A stretch of 64,000 nucleotides of DNA from Prorocentrum cordatum (GCA_963575745.1 CAUYUJ010003025.1:124001-188000), one strand, 5' to 3'. Counted from the first letter of the stretch, positions 21,473-32,669 are shown. Translations and numbers: made by a program. Notes: generated by a model not told the origin, from the letters alone.

Positions 21473-21602
21473 GGGACGAAATTGGGAGCTTAGGCCATCG
21501 CGGGCGCGTGCAGCCAGAAAGATCGAGTATGTTAGACTTATCAGAGAAGCCTCACGGATTCCGTGTTTGTTTGCATCTTGGAGGTCTCCTGGAGGTCTCG
21601 CT

Positions 21603-22500
21603 GGGTAGGGCGAGGGAGGAGAGTGAACATGAGGAGGAGGAGGAGCAGGACGAGGAGGAGGTGGAGGAGGAGGAGGAGGACCAGTGTAGACCCAAGACGC
21701 ACCATCGATGTTGCAATAGACCCTCCCTCCAAGTTTCCCCCTTCGCAACTCCATACAATAATTTGATCTCATGGCGGGAAGTGCCCCATTGTAAAACAAA
21801 CGCTTGCTACAGTCGCGACGAACCATATGTTCTGGAATTCTAACGCCGCGAATCAACATGAGTTCTGCGTCCTGACAGTTTTCAATCGTGCCAGAACGCC
21901 GTTCTTGGTACTTCAACCATGCGAACCCTTAACGTGTTGAAAAAGGGAACGACTGTGCGCGGCGCTGGGGCGAGACTCACAATGTTCAAAGAACCGCGTT
22001 CTTTCCTTGAAGCTGCTGCAATGTAAAGACGACTGTGTGCGGTGCTAAGGCGAAAGCCACGGTCTGAACAGGAAACGTCTCCCATCTTGAAAAGTGCTGC
22101 AAACGTTTAAGACGAACGTGCGCGGCGATCACATGAGACCATATGTTGAAAATGACCCGCCCTCCATCCATGCAGCGGTTGCACACTTAGGACACATCGA
22201 TTGCACGCGGCGTTCAGGCAAGAGCCACATTGTGGACGCCAGCCGCCCTCACTCTTTAAAGTGGTTGCGATGTGTTTCGCGAATGTGCGCGGTGCTGAAG
22301 CGGGAGCATCATGTTGAAAACGACCCGCCTTCCATCCTTGAAGCGGTTGCGAACTGCAAGTTCCAGGGGCATGCACGGCAAGGAAGTCCCAGGCGAAACG
22401 CCAGGCCCGCCTTATCGTCACGTCGGAACTGGGATAGAGGAGGAGGAGGAGGAGGAGGAGGAGGAGGAGGAGGAGGAGAAGGAGGAGGCGGAGGAGAGAG
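21603..22500 (+). repeat. Purine-flanked dispersed repeat with internal ~80-bp subrepeats, copy 1
   Basis: Starts in a GGA tract (21615-21680), then GACCAGTGTAGACCCAAGAC and a unique head to about 21945. Next come about five subrepeats of the form TGTGCGCGGCGCTAAGGCGA, GAGCCACATGTTGAAAA, CCGCCCTCCATCC and TTGAAGC, near 21952, 22028, 22117, 22205 and 22281. An end module (TCCCAGGCGAAACGCCAGGC) leads into a second GGA tract (22437-22500). Copy 2 is at 24070-25140. Confidence 0.8.
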
Positions 22501-23206
22501 ATCGTGGAGGGAGTGGGGGGAGTGGGAGGAGAGGAACAGTGAACGAGGAAGTTGGTCGGCAGGAGATTTGGGAAGCAGATGGCAGGGGGCGGCTGGGGCG
22601 AGGAGCGAGGAGATGTGAGGGAGGAGCGGGAGGGAAAGCAGTAGGGAGGAAGGCCTGAGGAATGAGAAAGAAGGAGGAGTGAGGAGTGAGGATGAGCGAG
22701 GGGCGAAGATATGGCGGAGGACGGGACCAGGAAAATGAAGAGGAGGATGAGGAGGAGGACAAATATTCTCACCTTCCGCTCTGACTCCCCATCCACATTC
22801 CGTTGTCCCTTTCTCCCTCCCTCTTGCCCTCCCCCTCCTCTCCCGCCCCTCGTTCCAATGCTCCCCGCGTAGTCTGGAATGTTTAGAGGGCTCTACCCTC
22901 TGCCGCGGGCTCCCCCAGGCGGAGCCATCAGTTGATGATCTTGGAGCCGCCTTGGCTTTGTTAGGCCACTGAGCAGTGAGGTCATCCTGGGGCCTCAGGG
23001 AGCCACACTGAGATTCTCTTCGGCACTTTTGGGGTCACCTTGGGGCATATGGTGGCAATATTGGGCGATATTGGTTGCGTCGGCCGCTTTGGTGCCATCT
23101 GAGCGTCTGCGGGGAAGTACTGCCGCCATCGTGGGGCACCCTGTGAGCCAGCCAGGATGAGCCAAACATCATGGATTGGAGTAACGTCAGGTTTTACACA
23201 GTTAAG
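22501..23206. other. Purine-rich tail then diverged periodic repeat
   Basis: 22501-22760 is GA-rich non-coding; its minus-strand Ser/Leu/Pro frame is compositional. 22940-23125 has CATCTTGGGGCC-like units of the 10-11 bp family, strongly diverged. No gene. Confidence 0.5.
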
Positions 23207-23858
23207 CATTTAGATCAAAAAACTGGTGTGCGCCTTCTGGACCGCCTGGCGGCAGTATTGGGCAGTGTTTAGGGCTCTGGGTTGCCTCTTCGGGCATTTC
23301 TCAGTCGCTCCCCGATGCCTCTCAGCCACTCACGTCGTCGTTGCCACCCAGCGGCGTCCTTATGGGAGTCTTGTGGTCCCACCCCCCTTTCCTGCAGGCT
23401 TTGTTTGACGCTGCGAGCTCCCCTTGTAGGCAGAAGGCAGGAGCCAGGGCTGAAGATAAGATATGATAAGCGACGCGACTCAGGGCAACAGCACAGGAGA
23501 GTAAGAAAAGTGGCATGGCAGAATGTATATCATGCGCCAGCTTCTGTTGGTGTATGTTCCCTGTTGGTGTCTCTTATGTTTCCTTGCCACCTCGCATGAT
23601 TCATGTCTCTTGTCCTCAGCCCTGTCTCCTGTCTACAATCTAAACGGGGAGCTCGCAGCGTCAAACCGAGCCCGCAGGAAAGGGGGGCGGGGCCACAGGA
23701 CTCCCAGAAGGATGCCGCTGGGTGGCACAGACGACCCAAGGGGCTGATGGGGCCTCGAGGAGCGTCCCAGAACGGCCCGAAGCGCGATCCAGAGCCGAAC
23801 ACGGCCAAATGTTGACGCCAGGCGGTCCAACGGGAACATTAGTTTTCCCGGTGCATGC
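23207..23858. repeat. Large inverted repeat (fold-back), arms ~260 bp
   Basis: The left arm (about 23207-23470) and the reverse complement of the right arm (about 23595-23858) align along their whole length. The best part is 23338-23425 against 23648-23735, where GTTGCCACCCAGCGGC, GGGAGTC(T/C)TGTGG, CCCCCCTTTCCTGC and GTTTGACGCTGCGAGCTCCC are shared. The outer parts (GGACCGCCTGGCG) are more diverged. The loop is about 120 bp. Transcription would give a long imperfect hairpin RNA. No protein-coding frame is associated. Confidence 0.85.
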
Positions 23859-24069
23859 ATCATTGTGTTTCAGTTGCCACCTCGTCCCAGAGAGAGAGAG
23901 AGAGAGAAAGACTTCTCAACACTAGGTGCTTGCGGCCAGTTCATCCACCATGCCAGTGCATTTCTGTGTGGCCACCCTTCGGTAATTGTCCAGTTTACCC
24001 TCAAGTGGAGCGTACGTTACGATATTCGGCAGCGCAGTGGAGTAAACGGCTGGGTAAGACGTCGTGCAG

Positions 24070-25140
24070 CTAGAGGGGGAGGATGGAGGAGGAATTGGAG
24101 GAGGAGCAAGAGGAGGAGTAGGAGGAGGAGGAGAAGCAGGAGGAGGAGGACGACGACGATGAGGAGAAGGAGGAGGAGGGAGAGGAGGGGAGGAGGGACG
24201 AGGAAGGAGGAGGGGGCAGGCGGATGATGATGAGGAGGAGGAGGACCCGGAGGACCAGTGTAAACCCAAGACCCATTAACGATGTTGGAACTTGGAACAG
24301 ATCCTCCCTCCACGCTCTCGCTTCATATGCCCCTACAAGGATTCATTTCCACTGAGGGAATTGCCCCGTTGGGAGACAACCACCATTCTCGGGACTCCAA
24401 CGCCGCGAATCAACCGAATTGTCTCGTCTTGACGATCCAGAATCTTACCAGAACACCACGCCTGGGAATTCAACACCGCGACTCAATGTACCCGGTGCGC
24501 CCTGACGCCCTGACTCGTTCCAAGACGCTGTTTCTGGTACGTTGGCCAAGGGAACCCGAGAAACCTGTTCTATTGTTTAAAAGGGTATGCGCGGCGCCTA
24601 GGCAAGAGCCACATGTTGGAAAGGAACCGCCCTCATTCCGCGAAGCTCTTGTAATTTTGAAACGAATGTGCGCGGCGTTAAGGCGAGAATCACATTTGAA
24701 ACCCGCCCGCCCTGAACCCGTTAATCTTTTTAACCTGTTCAAAAGGGGTGTGCGCGGCGCTAAGACGAGAGCCATATTTTGAAAACCTCCTGCCCTCAAA
24801 GTGTGAAGCTCTTGCAGCTGTTGCAACGAATGTGCGCCGCGCTTAAACGAGAGCCACATTTTGGAAAATTGCCCGCCATCCATCCGTGAAGCTCGTGTAA
24901 CTTTTAATCGAACAAATGTACGCAGCGCTAAGGCGGGAGCCACATGTTGGAAGCCGCCCGCCTTCCGTGTGTGAAAATGCTGCCAATTCTTAAGCTTCAG
25001 GATCACAAATGGTGGGGAGGTCTCAGGCGAAACAGCGAAACGCCTGGCCCGCCCTTCCGACTAGCCCCAGGTTGCGCCAGGACGGAGTTGCTTACAAGTA
25101 AAGGGAATGAAGGAGCGGGAGGCGGAAGAGGATGAGGAGG
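24070..25140 (+). repeat. Purine-flanked dispersed repeat with internal ~80-bp subrepeats, copy 2
   Basis: Same architecture as copy 1: GGA tract (24085-24245), GACCAGTGTAAACCCAAGAC, unique head with CCAACGCCGCGAATCAAC, and five subrepeats near 24587, 24665, 24747, 24827 and 24915. The end module is GGTCTCAGGCGAAA, GCCTGGCCCGCCCTTCCGAC and GTTGCTTACAAGTAAAGG, then a GAG-rich tail. The head is longer than in copy 1. Confidence 0.8.
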
Positions 25141-25169
25141 GCGAGCAGAAAAGGCCAGAGGCATTTTCG

Positions 25170-25870
25170 ATGCTTCTCGGAGTTTCTTCGGATTTCTTTC
25201 GAAAGTGTCTTCGGGTCCTCTCGGGGCGTCTTGGGGATCTGTTGCCGGTTCCGGTGGCCTTTTGGGGCGTCTAGGGTGCTTCTGGAGGATCTGTTGGGGC
25301 GACTCGGGGGTCTCTCGGGAGCCTCTTGGGGCATCTTGTGAGCATCTTGAGGGCCTCCGGGGCCTCCTGAGAACTTCTTGGGGCACCTCCTGGGGGCCTC
25401 GGGGGCCATCTTGGGGGCTATCCTGGAGGAGACCGACCGAAGGGGGGGGCTCCTTAATCAGGGTCCACCCCCCAGGAGGCCAGCATGTTGCCAAAGCCGT
25501 GGTGAGATCAATGATTTTGGCTATCTCGCCAAGGCCCCTTGGGGCGTCTTGGGTGCCTTTGGGGGGCTTCTGGGGTCTCTTGGGGGCCCCTTCGGGGCCC
25601 TTGGGGGCCTCGTGGGGTCCTTTTGGGGTGCCTCCTGGGTTCTCCTGGGTACCTTGGGGCCCTTTTGGGGCACCCGTGGGAGCCTCGGGGGCCATCTCGG
25701 TGCCATCTTAGAGGAGTCGGTCAGAGGAGGGAGCCAGGGTCCACCGCCCAGCTGACCAACAGGTCTCCCGAACTCCAGGGACATCAATTTGTTGTGCCAT
25801 CTCGCAATTGCCTCTTGGGGCGTCTTGGGTGCCTCTGGGGGGCTTCTTGATTCTTAAGTGAGCTCAAGGT
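25170..25870 (+). repeat. 10-11 bp periodic repeat arranged in a 281-bp higher-order unit
   Basis: CCTTGGGGCGTCTTGGGTGC occurs at 25533 and, with CTCTTGGGG at its start, at 25814. Each unit carries a non-periodic insert (25428-25530 and 25709-25812) sharing GAGGAG(A/T)CGG(A/T)C, CAGGGTCCACC and ATCAAT..TTG. The insert has a relative at 34258. Confidence 0.7.
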
Positions 25871-26056
25871 GGCTCAAGTGGGCTGGCTCAAGTGGGCTCA
25901 AGGGTGGCCCAAAGAAGGACCGACTTGGGGTGGCGACCTGCCTTGGTTGTCCCCCTCATCGTAGCCACGGCTGGACGTGGTTCGGAAAACTGGACCCGTG
26001 CTTGCGATAGCGGGTAAACCGAGGTATTTCCGGTTCCTGCTTGCGCAATCACGGCC

Positions 26057-28890
26057 ATGGCGTGCTCCCATGCGGCTTGCCCGCTCCACGGCGCGCTCCC
26101 CACAGCGGCCGACGAGCAGGGCAGATGCCGGCGCTGCGGTCAGGCGCTTCCTGGCCATCCTGGCGCCGCTGTTGTTGTTGCTGTGGCGACCGGGCCGCCG
26201 CTGCCGCCAGGGCTTCCCGCCCCAGGGGAGAGCTCTGCTGCGGCTGCCCCGCCGTCCGACCGGGGCCTGCCCCCAACTGCTGCCCAGGCCGCTGCCCCGG
26301 CCGCTGACACCACGGGTATGACCCAGGACGCCGCCAGCTTCGACATCAGCGGCTCCAACATCGACGCCGACGAGGGTCACCGCGAGCTTCCACAGCCAGA
26401 GTCGCCCCAGGCGATTCTCGACGACCAGCTATTGACGGACTTCGTGGAGCAGGAGATCTTGCAGCACCTTGCGCTGGTGCAGGCCGCGAACGGCGCTGAG
26501 GTGGCTCAGCGTCGCGTCGCGGTCACTCTCCCCAACTCTTGGCAGGACATGCAAGGGCTGCTGAGGAGGCTCGCCTACGACCCGGTCACCATTGACCCGT
26601 GGCGACGGTTCCGCTTGGCCATGTACGAGGGGCCCGAGCCCACGGCCTCGAGCATCGCCGCCCGCGCCCGTTCGGCGCGGCTGCTGTTGGGGCTTGCGCT
26701 GCACGCTGGCTGGCCAGCCACGGACATGCACGACGCCGACGCGTTTGGCTTCGCGTTGATGGCCGCGGAGGCCCACTGCCAGGACGAGCTGGGGGCGCGT
26801 GTGAAGGAGCGCTGGAAGCTCAGAGCCAGCAGGTTGCCGCTCCACTGCGAGCTGGGTCCGGTGGCTCTTGCGTTTGTCCGGTCGCTCGCGGTGCTCCCGG
26901 GGGGAGCAGGTGTTCACCCAGTGGTCCGACATTTTGGGCACGCTCCGTGATTCGGCGGCCCCAGCCCAGGTCGTCCGCGAGGCCCGGGAAGTGGCCACCC
27001 TGGCCGAGAAGGGCGACGAGATGCGCTTGTGGACCTCGTTGGCGGGCTGGGCTGCTATCGTGTGGGCGCCGAGGGAGACCAACGCCCTCAACCGATGCCT
27101 CAAGGGCTTGCTCCGCATGCCGCCGGAGGGTCGCCCCACATCAGTCCGGCTGGTGACCGCCGTGCCCCTGATGCCTGCCATGTCTACGCCGGCGGGGGTG
27201 ATGGACCTTTGGTGGCACCCATTGCTGGGAGACGCACGGGCGTCCCTCGTCCGGGAAACTACCTTCTCTGTCGCGCCGAGTTATTTTGCCTGGACCTGGT
27301 GGTTCACGGCACGTCCGCACAGGCCTGGCGGTATTCACCCTGCGTCAAACCGGGGGGCGCTCCCTGCCCAAGATGGCCATCCCCATGGCGCCACTTCTGA
27401 CGTCGTCCGAGGCCCGGACGGTGATCTTCGACACCCAGGCCAAGCACCTCCCTCAACTCCCCCATTGCTTGCTCGGCCTCCAGGGGGCGATGTGCAGGGG
27501 CCACAGCAGGAGCGCCCTCAGCACCGAAGAGCGCCCGAGAGTCCAGCTCGAAGCCTCGTTCCCCTCTGACATTGCGGACCTCCAGATTCTTTTGAGGCTG
27601 CAGGCGTTCCGGAGGACCGAGCTTCCAGCGGAAGCACCGCTTTCGGCCTCAACTTTATTTTCGCCGCGGGGGGGCCCCAGATCCTCGAGACCACGGTCGG
27701 TGACAACATCCACCACTACTGGCGCCTCTGCTCGCAGATGGTTTTCCTGAGCATCACCAGGTATTTGATTTTCACCGACGCAGACAACGACACGTGGAAG
27801 CACACTATGGATGCCGTCCTCCAGGAAAATCCACCGAGGGTGCAGCTCGGCTGAAGTGGCGCCCCCCCAGACTGGGCGGCCGGGCCATCGCCGCCCCTTC
27901 GGCCGCCCCTGCAGCCCTGGCAGCCTCCAGGCGGCGGGCCAACAGGAGCGCATCTCAGCTCGACTTCATCACGGACGCCACCTTGAAGGGGGAGGTGGGC
28001 AGGGAGGACGGGGTCGACGTTCGTCTCCTCGTAGACCATGAGGCGCGGAACGTGGGTCTTCAGCTGGCGGAGACCGACGTCGGGAGATATCCTTAGGACG
28101 GTTAATTCATGCACTTGGCCTCCAAGGACACTGCAGCGGCTGCTGGGCGGGTCCGCCTGCTGTTGGCGAGCCAGGGGGAGGTCAGGAAGGTTTCCGCGGC
28201 GCTCCACGGCCCGTCAGTCCAGGTGGGGCAGGATTACGTCGGCGTCGAAGTGGCGAAGGGCGCCGAAGACGCGCTGGGGTGGCCGGGGAACGGCGGCGGG
28301 GGGCGGGCTCCGTAGCCAACCGCCTCCCAGATCAGGGGCTACTCTATGCCGGAATTCACGTCATCACCGAGGCGGGGGACGAGCGATGGTGCATCGACGT
28401 CGCCCTGTCCCTCCGCGCTGGCGCGCTGGTGTCGCGCGACGCGGGCCGCCCTGGGGCCCCCCCGCCTCCCAGGGCGCCTTCATGCACGAAGCAGCTTTTC
28501 TTCCAGATGGGAGTCGGGCTCCAGAGCGCGACCGACATCATCGATTTTCTGATGACCGTCAGTTACCTGTGCTACCCCAGCTACTTGTCCAAGGTGGCGA
28601 TCTCGTTCCTCGAAACTGGGCCGGGAGCGGCGCCGAACTTCCAATCGGCATTTATCGTCGGCAGCGGCTTCTCCAGGCGCTGGGCGAGCTTCCGCCGACG
28701 CGCATTCCCCCTCCAGCCCTCGCGGCGCCCCCGCAGCCTCCTAGACAGGCCAGCGCCGCCGAGGCCCTGGGAGCTGGGAGTGTTCGGCGAGCTTGAACCC
28801 GCGCCGCGGGGATTTCGCCATCGCGGAGTGGAATGCCCAGGCTTTCTCTGCAGCTGACCCCAGTCGGCACGAGCTCGGGGTGAATTCTTG
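26057..28890 (+). pseudogene. N-terminal half of a LINE: ORF1-like region and the start of an endonuclease, in several frames
   Basis: The frame from ATG 26057 encodes MACSHAACPLHGALPTA and a Cys pair (CRRCG), a Pro/Ala linker, then a helical segment (FVEQEILQHLALVQAANGAE, LPNSWQDMQGLLRRLAYDP) to about 26890. The reading then passes to other frames: VFTQWSDILGTLRDSAAP (26910-27290), ILETTVGDNIHHYWRLCSQM (27690-27840), and VRLLLASQGEVRKVSAALHG then VQVGQDYVGVEV (28150-28260), a segment I associate with dinoflagellate LINE first domains. FAIAEWNAQAFSAADPSRHE (28814-28873) is the usual start of the apurinic-type endonuclease, but it ends at a stop (28888) and no further endonuclease motif is seen. 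I read this as a 3'-truncated or internally cut LINE with at least three frameshifts. Identity of the first 900 bp is less sure. Confidence 0.5.
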
Positions 28891-29889
28891 ACGCTTCGCG
28901 TATCCCCACCAGCTCCGACTGGAGGACCAGGGAGAAACGTTCGGCCCCCAGAGGAGACGCTCAGTATGCTGACAAACGACAGCGCGGATGGGACTCCGCC
29001 CGCAGGTGGGCCTGACGGCCCCACCCTGTCGGAGCGCTGCCCCACTGCCTCTCCCCAGGCCCAGGAAGGCAGCACCTCCGTGGGGGACAGATGGAGAGGG
29101 TTCCCCGCTTTGTCCTGCAGCTCATCTGCGGCTCAAGGCCTTTCCCCCCTAGTCATGTCCATACTACGAGTCGCCACTCAACCCGTATCAGAGCGCCGCG
29201 CATGCTTTCTCGACGGCAACGACCTCGGACAGCTGGGGGCTGCCTCCACCTCCTCATACAAAGTTGTCTCCATTGCGCTGACCCTGTGGGCCATTTGGTC
29301 CCCCGACGTGCCTTGCGGGGCCCAGTGGGTCGGCAGTCCGATGGTCCTCTACCGCCCCTTTGCCGCCCACAGGAGCAGAGGTCACGAGGATACAGACGCT
29401 GCAGGGGCGGCCCCCGCAGGCCCTTCCGCGGATAGCCCCTATACAGCAGGGGCTGGTTTCACCGCAGTGGCAGGCCCCGGCCTCAATACATTCGTGCCAC
29501 CTCTCGGGAACGAGGTGCACCGCTCCCACTGCGTCTAGACCCCCGCGGTTCAGCGTGGTCTCTAGCCCGTGTGGTTACGGCCGCCATATTTCCGTCACAC
29601 GGTTCACTTGGGCTCTTCTCTGACATGGGCCCGAGGTGCCCGCCGCGCACCCACCTGGGGCGGCTGGGGCCGCAGGACAAAGGCCCCCCCCCCCTTCTCG
29701 CTCCATTACCAGCGCTTCTGACAGCATCGACCTGACTTCTGACAGCAGCGACCTGGTGACGTCCCCGACCGCGCTGCGTGCGTCCGTGACTGATGCTGGG
29801 CGTTGGGCCCTCGGCGGTTCCCGCGTATTCACCTGACCTGCGGCTATCGGCTGCGCCCCCCCCCCCCCCCTCTTCCCATCGGCATCCAC
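28891..29889. other. Open but unrecognised sequence
   Basis: A plus-strand frame 28888-29538 (216 codons) has ordinary composition but no recognisable motif and an opposing frame. It may be diverged LINE sequence. At 29721-29765 a 21-bp unit (CTTCTGACAGCATCGACCTG) is duplicated. There is a 12-C run near 29860. Confidence 0.3.
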
Positions 29890-30425
29890 AGCTTGGCGCC
29901 CGTCGTGGTTGTTTCACCTCAGTGACATGTTGTGGCACTCCTTGCATTCCTCCCCTGGAAGTGGGACACCAACAGGATGTTGCGATTTGCTTTCCACGGT
30001 ACACCGTGGCTTAGCCCGTGTGGCGTCGGCTGAAAATAATCCACGCTCACGGCGTGACTTGGCCTAGCTCTCGCGAGCACGGGCCCGCTTCGCCCGCCCG
30101 GGCATGCGAGCGGCTGGGTGCGTCGCCTAAGGCCCGCCCCTTCGTTCCACAACCACAACAGGGGGTTCGTCGTGGTTGTTTCATCTCAGCGACATGTCGT
30201 GGCCCACCCTGCATTCCCCTCCGGATGTGGGGCACCGCTTTGGCATGGTTGCGACTTGTCTTCCACGGCGCATCGTGACTTAGCCCGCGTGGCGTCGGCT
30301 GAAATAATCCACGCGCACGATGGGATTGGTTTTGGTTCTCGAGCATGGGCCCGCCTCGCCCGCCCGGGCGTCCGAGCGCATGGGTACGTCGGCCTAAGGC
30401 CCGCCCCATCGTTCCACCCTTCACG
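29890..30425 (+). repeat. 269-bp tandem repeat, two copies
   Basis: CGTCGTGGTTGTTTCA occurs near 29901 and 30169. CTTAGCCCG(T/C)GTGGCGTCGG occurs at 30010 and 30279. The whole interval between these marks is repeated with about 15 percent difference and small indels. A third partial trace (TCTAGCCCGTGTGG) is at 29562. Confidence 0.8.
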
Positions 30426-30639
30426 ACTCTGCCGTTGCATTCCCCATTGGCAGGCGCTGACGACGGCTTCTTCGCGGGCATCGGTTTCGGACGCGGTCTG
30501 CCCGCCTAGGCCCACCTCCACGCGGTGCTCTCGGCGGGAAGGAACACGCCCCCCTCGGTAGCCGTGTTCTGCGGTGCCTTACCTAGTGGTGACGTGCAAC
30601 CGTCCATGGGCCTTAGTTGCTTCGTGATTGAGGGTTCCT

Positions 30640-31110
30640 GGTCACCGCATGTGCCTCCGGCGTTGGCTTCTGGCCCGCTGGTAATTATCTCGCCTCGCCC
30701 GTGCATCCCAGCGCTGGCTTTTGGCCCGCTGATAATTATCTCGCTTGGTCCCCCCAAGCTCGCTTCGCCTTCGCTGCGCTCTCTCTGGCTTTCCCGCCCC
30801 TGCCCGCCCCTGCTTCTCCCTCCGCGTTCCCCCCCAGTCTTTCGCTGGCCTGCGCCTCGGGAGCTGGCGCCACTGTGCGACCTTCCGCTGGCCTTCGTGT
30901 CTGCCGTTGCCCCTGTCCGGCTTAATGTGTGTGTGTGTGTGCGTGTGTGTGTGTGTTTGTGTGTGTGTGTGCGTGCGTGCGTGTGTGTGTGTGTGCGTGC
31001 GTGCGTGTGTGTGTGTGTGTGTGTGTTTTAAAAAATCTGGCGTGTTTATTCATGTTCTTGCTTGCGCTCCGGCGCTGGCTCTTGGCCCGCTGGTAATGAT
31101 CTGGCGTGTC
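30640..31110 (+). repeat. Short GGCCCGCTGGTAAT repeat and (GT)n microsatellite
   Basis: GCGTTGGCTTCTGGCCCGCT, continuing GGTAATTATCTCGC, recurs near 30662, 30713 and 31071 with small changes. Between the second and third copies lies a TG/TGCG microsatellite (30924-31030). Confidence 0.75.
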
Positions 31111-31183
31111 ACCCCATGCTCGATACTACCCGCTCTCTGGAATCGCCCTTGGAGCCGCAGATCAAAAAAGTATCCCCGCCAGC

Positions 31184-31216
31184 GCCGTAGCCCCCCTGGC
31201 TCAAGCCTGGCTCAAG
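31184..31216 (+). other. Relict dinoflagellate spliced leader, tandem (22 nt plus 11 nt)
   Basis: 31184-31205 is 22 bases long, the length of the dinoflagellate spliced leader. It starts GCCGTAGCC and ends TGGCTCAAG, which are the leader's conserved ends. Only the four bases between, CCCC where the leader has ATTT, differ. It is followed directly by CC+TGGCTCAAG (31206-31216), which looks like a second, shortened leader lacking the same four bases, and then by CCATG. Tandem relict leaders are known in dinoflagellate genes that returned to the genome through reverse-transcribed mRNA. The ATG at 31218 opens only seven codons before a stop, so the retrocopy's coding part is not recognisable. Confidence 0.55.
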
Positions 31217-31261
31217 CCATGTCGTCTCGAGCCCGCCCCTGACTCAGGTCGGCGCGCGCTC

Positions 31262-31735
31262 GGGCCCGCGCGCGATGGAGACGCCGGCCGCTCGGCGCCG
31301 CCGGCAGAGGGCCGCGGGCGCCGCGCGCGCCGCCGGCGCAGCCGCTCCTGGTGGCGCCGCTGGCGCCGGCGCAGCGGGCGCCGCGGGCGCCTCCGGCGCC
31401 GCCGGCCGCCGGCGCTGCCGGCGCCGCTGGCGCCGCCGGCGCCTCCGCTGCCATGGCGCCGCGGCGCCGCCGGCGCCGCCGGCGCCGCCGGCGCCCGGAC
31501 GCCGCGCGCGCCGCTGGCGCCGCCGCCGGCGCCGCCGCTCCTGGCGGCGCCGCTGGCGCCGGCGCCGCGGGCGCCGCCGGCGCCGCCGCTGCCAGAGGCG
31601 CCGCGGGCGTTGCCGGCGCCGCTGGCGCCGCCGGCGCCGCGGGCGCCTCGAGGCCGCTGCCGCCGCGGCGGCTGGCCGCCGATCGGCAGAGGCCGCGGCC
31701 GCAGTGGCCTCCGCGGCCGCCGCTGCCGCCGCCGG
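31262..31735. repeat. GGCGCC/GCCGCC-dense block
   Basis: About 470 bp composed almost wholly of GGCGCC, GCCGCC and CTGGCGCC units. All six frames are open or nearly so (Ala/Gly/Pro/Arg). The density of the self-complementary GGCGCC would favour hairpins. Not treated as coding. Confidence 0.85.
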
Positions 31736-32400
31736 CTCCCCTCTTGGAGAGAACCGGCCTTTACTAAAGTTTGTATGTGGTTGCATGCGCGCAGGGCGTT
31801 TAGCGCGATTTGGCAACCCTTTGCAAACAGTTGCGTGACCTGTTGATAACCCGTCCCAAGGGGTTAGATAAAGGGTTTACCAACGGATTGCTAAAGGGTT
31901 TAGCTAAACGCCCTAATGGATGAGTAAACTTGTGTGAACGATTTACCAGCTTTCCCAACCACGAGAATCGTGAGTGGCAGATTCAGAAAACAAGCAGTTG
32001 CACGCTGATAATTCAAACTTGTAGGGCCGAGTCTTGAGATTTCCAGAGTAGCCACCACGTATCTCAAGCTAGTGCAGTCTGCGAGAGGGAAGCGTGCACG
32101 ACTGGGAGACATCCGTCGATGACGGAAGGCGAGAAGGGTTCAGAAAGCGGGGATACCAGGAAATCAAAACAGGAGGGTGGGTGTAGTGGCAGCAAAGAGA
32201 GGAGGATGCGGGGAGGAATACGCAGGAATGTGAGAGGCAAGAGGTTAACATATACACGAGCATTATGTCAACCATGAAACCGACCAGCAGCAGCTCGAGC
32301 AGGATTTGCATTGGCTGATTGTTTTGGTTGTTAGCTGCACCCGTCACGAAACCAACCCCAGCGGGTGCAAAACTGCCAAGTTCTCATCACCCTCTTTGTG
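31736..32400. other. A/T-richer unique segment, no gene seen
   Basis: Less GC-rich than its neighbours. AAGGGTTTAG-like words (31868-31912) recall telomere repeats but are too few. Short frames only. Confidence 0.4.
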
Positions 32401-32669
32401 AATGAGAACTTCGAGGAAATCAGAGATGTCAATCAAACGCGGCATGCCGCAACTCTGCCAACAACTGTGCCACGTGCCTTTCCAGGTGCATTCAAACGGC
32501 TGGATTGTTGCAAAAACACACCCTGCGTACGACGCCAGAAACTTGACGCGAGCTACTTGCCAGTTTGCCCCAGACGTATGGGCGACAACGTCACCCACCC
32601 AACATGCATCAAATTCGGAAAACCTGGCTTTCCCAGAGGTCCAATGATCCCCTGGGCCCACGTGCTGCA

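Noticed and set aside
25868-25905. Second spliced-leader relict (GGCTGGCTCAAGTGGGCTCAAG)
   Set aside because: Only the short GGCTCAAG word matches, inside a local CTCAAGTGGG repeat; the leader's 5' half is absent.
31244-31846. Ala/Arg/Gly/Pro frames of 140-250 codons on both strands
   Set aside because: All frames are open because the block is nearly pure GGCGCC/GCCGCC.
31868-31912. Telomere-like AAGGGTTTAG words
   Set aside because: Only two or three irregular copies in both orientations; not an interstitial telomere array.
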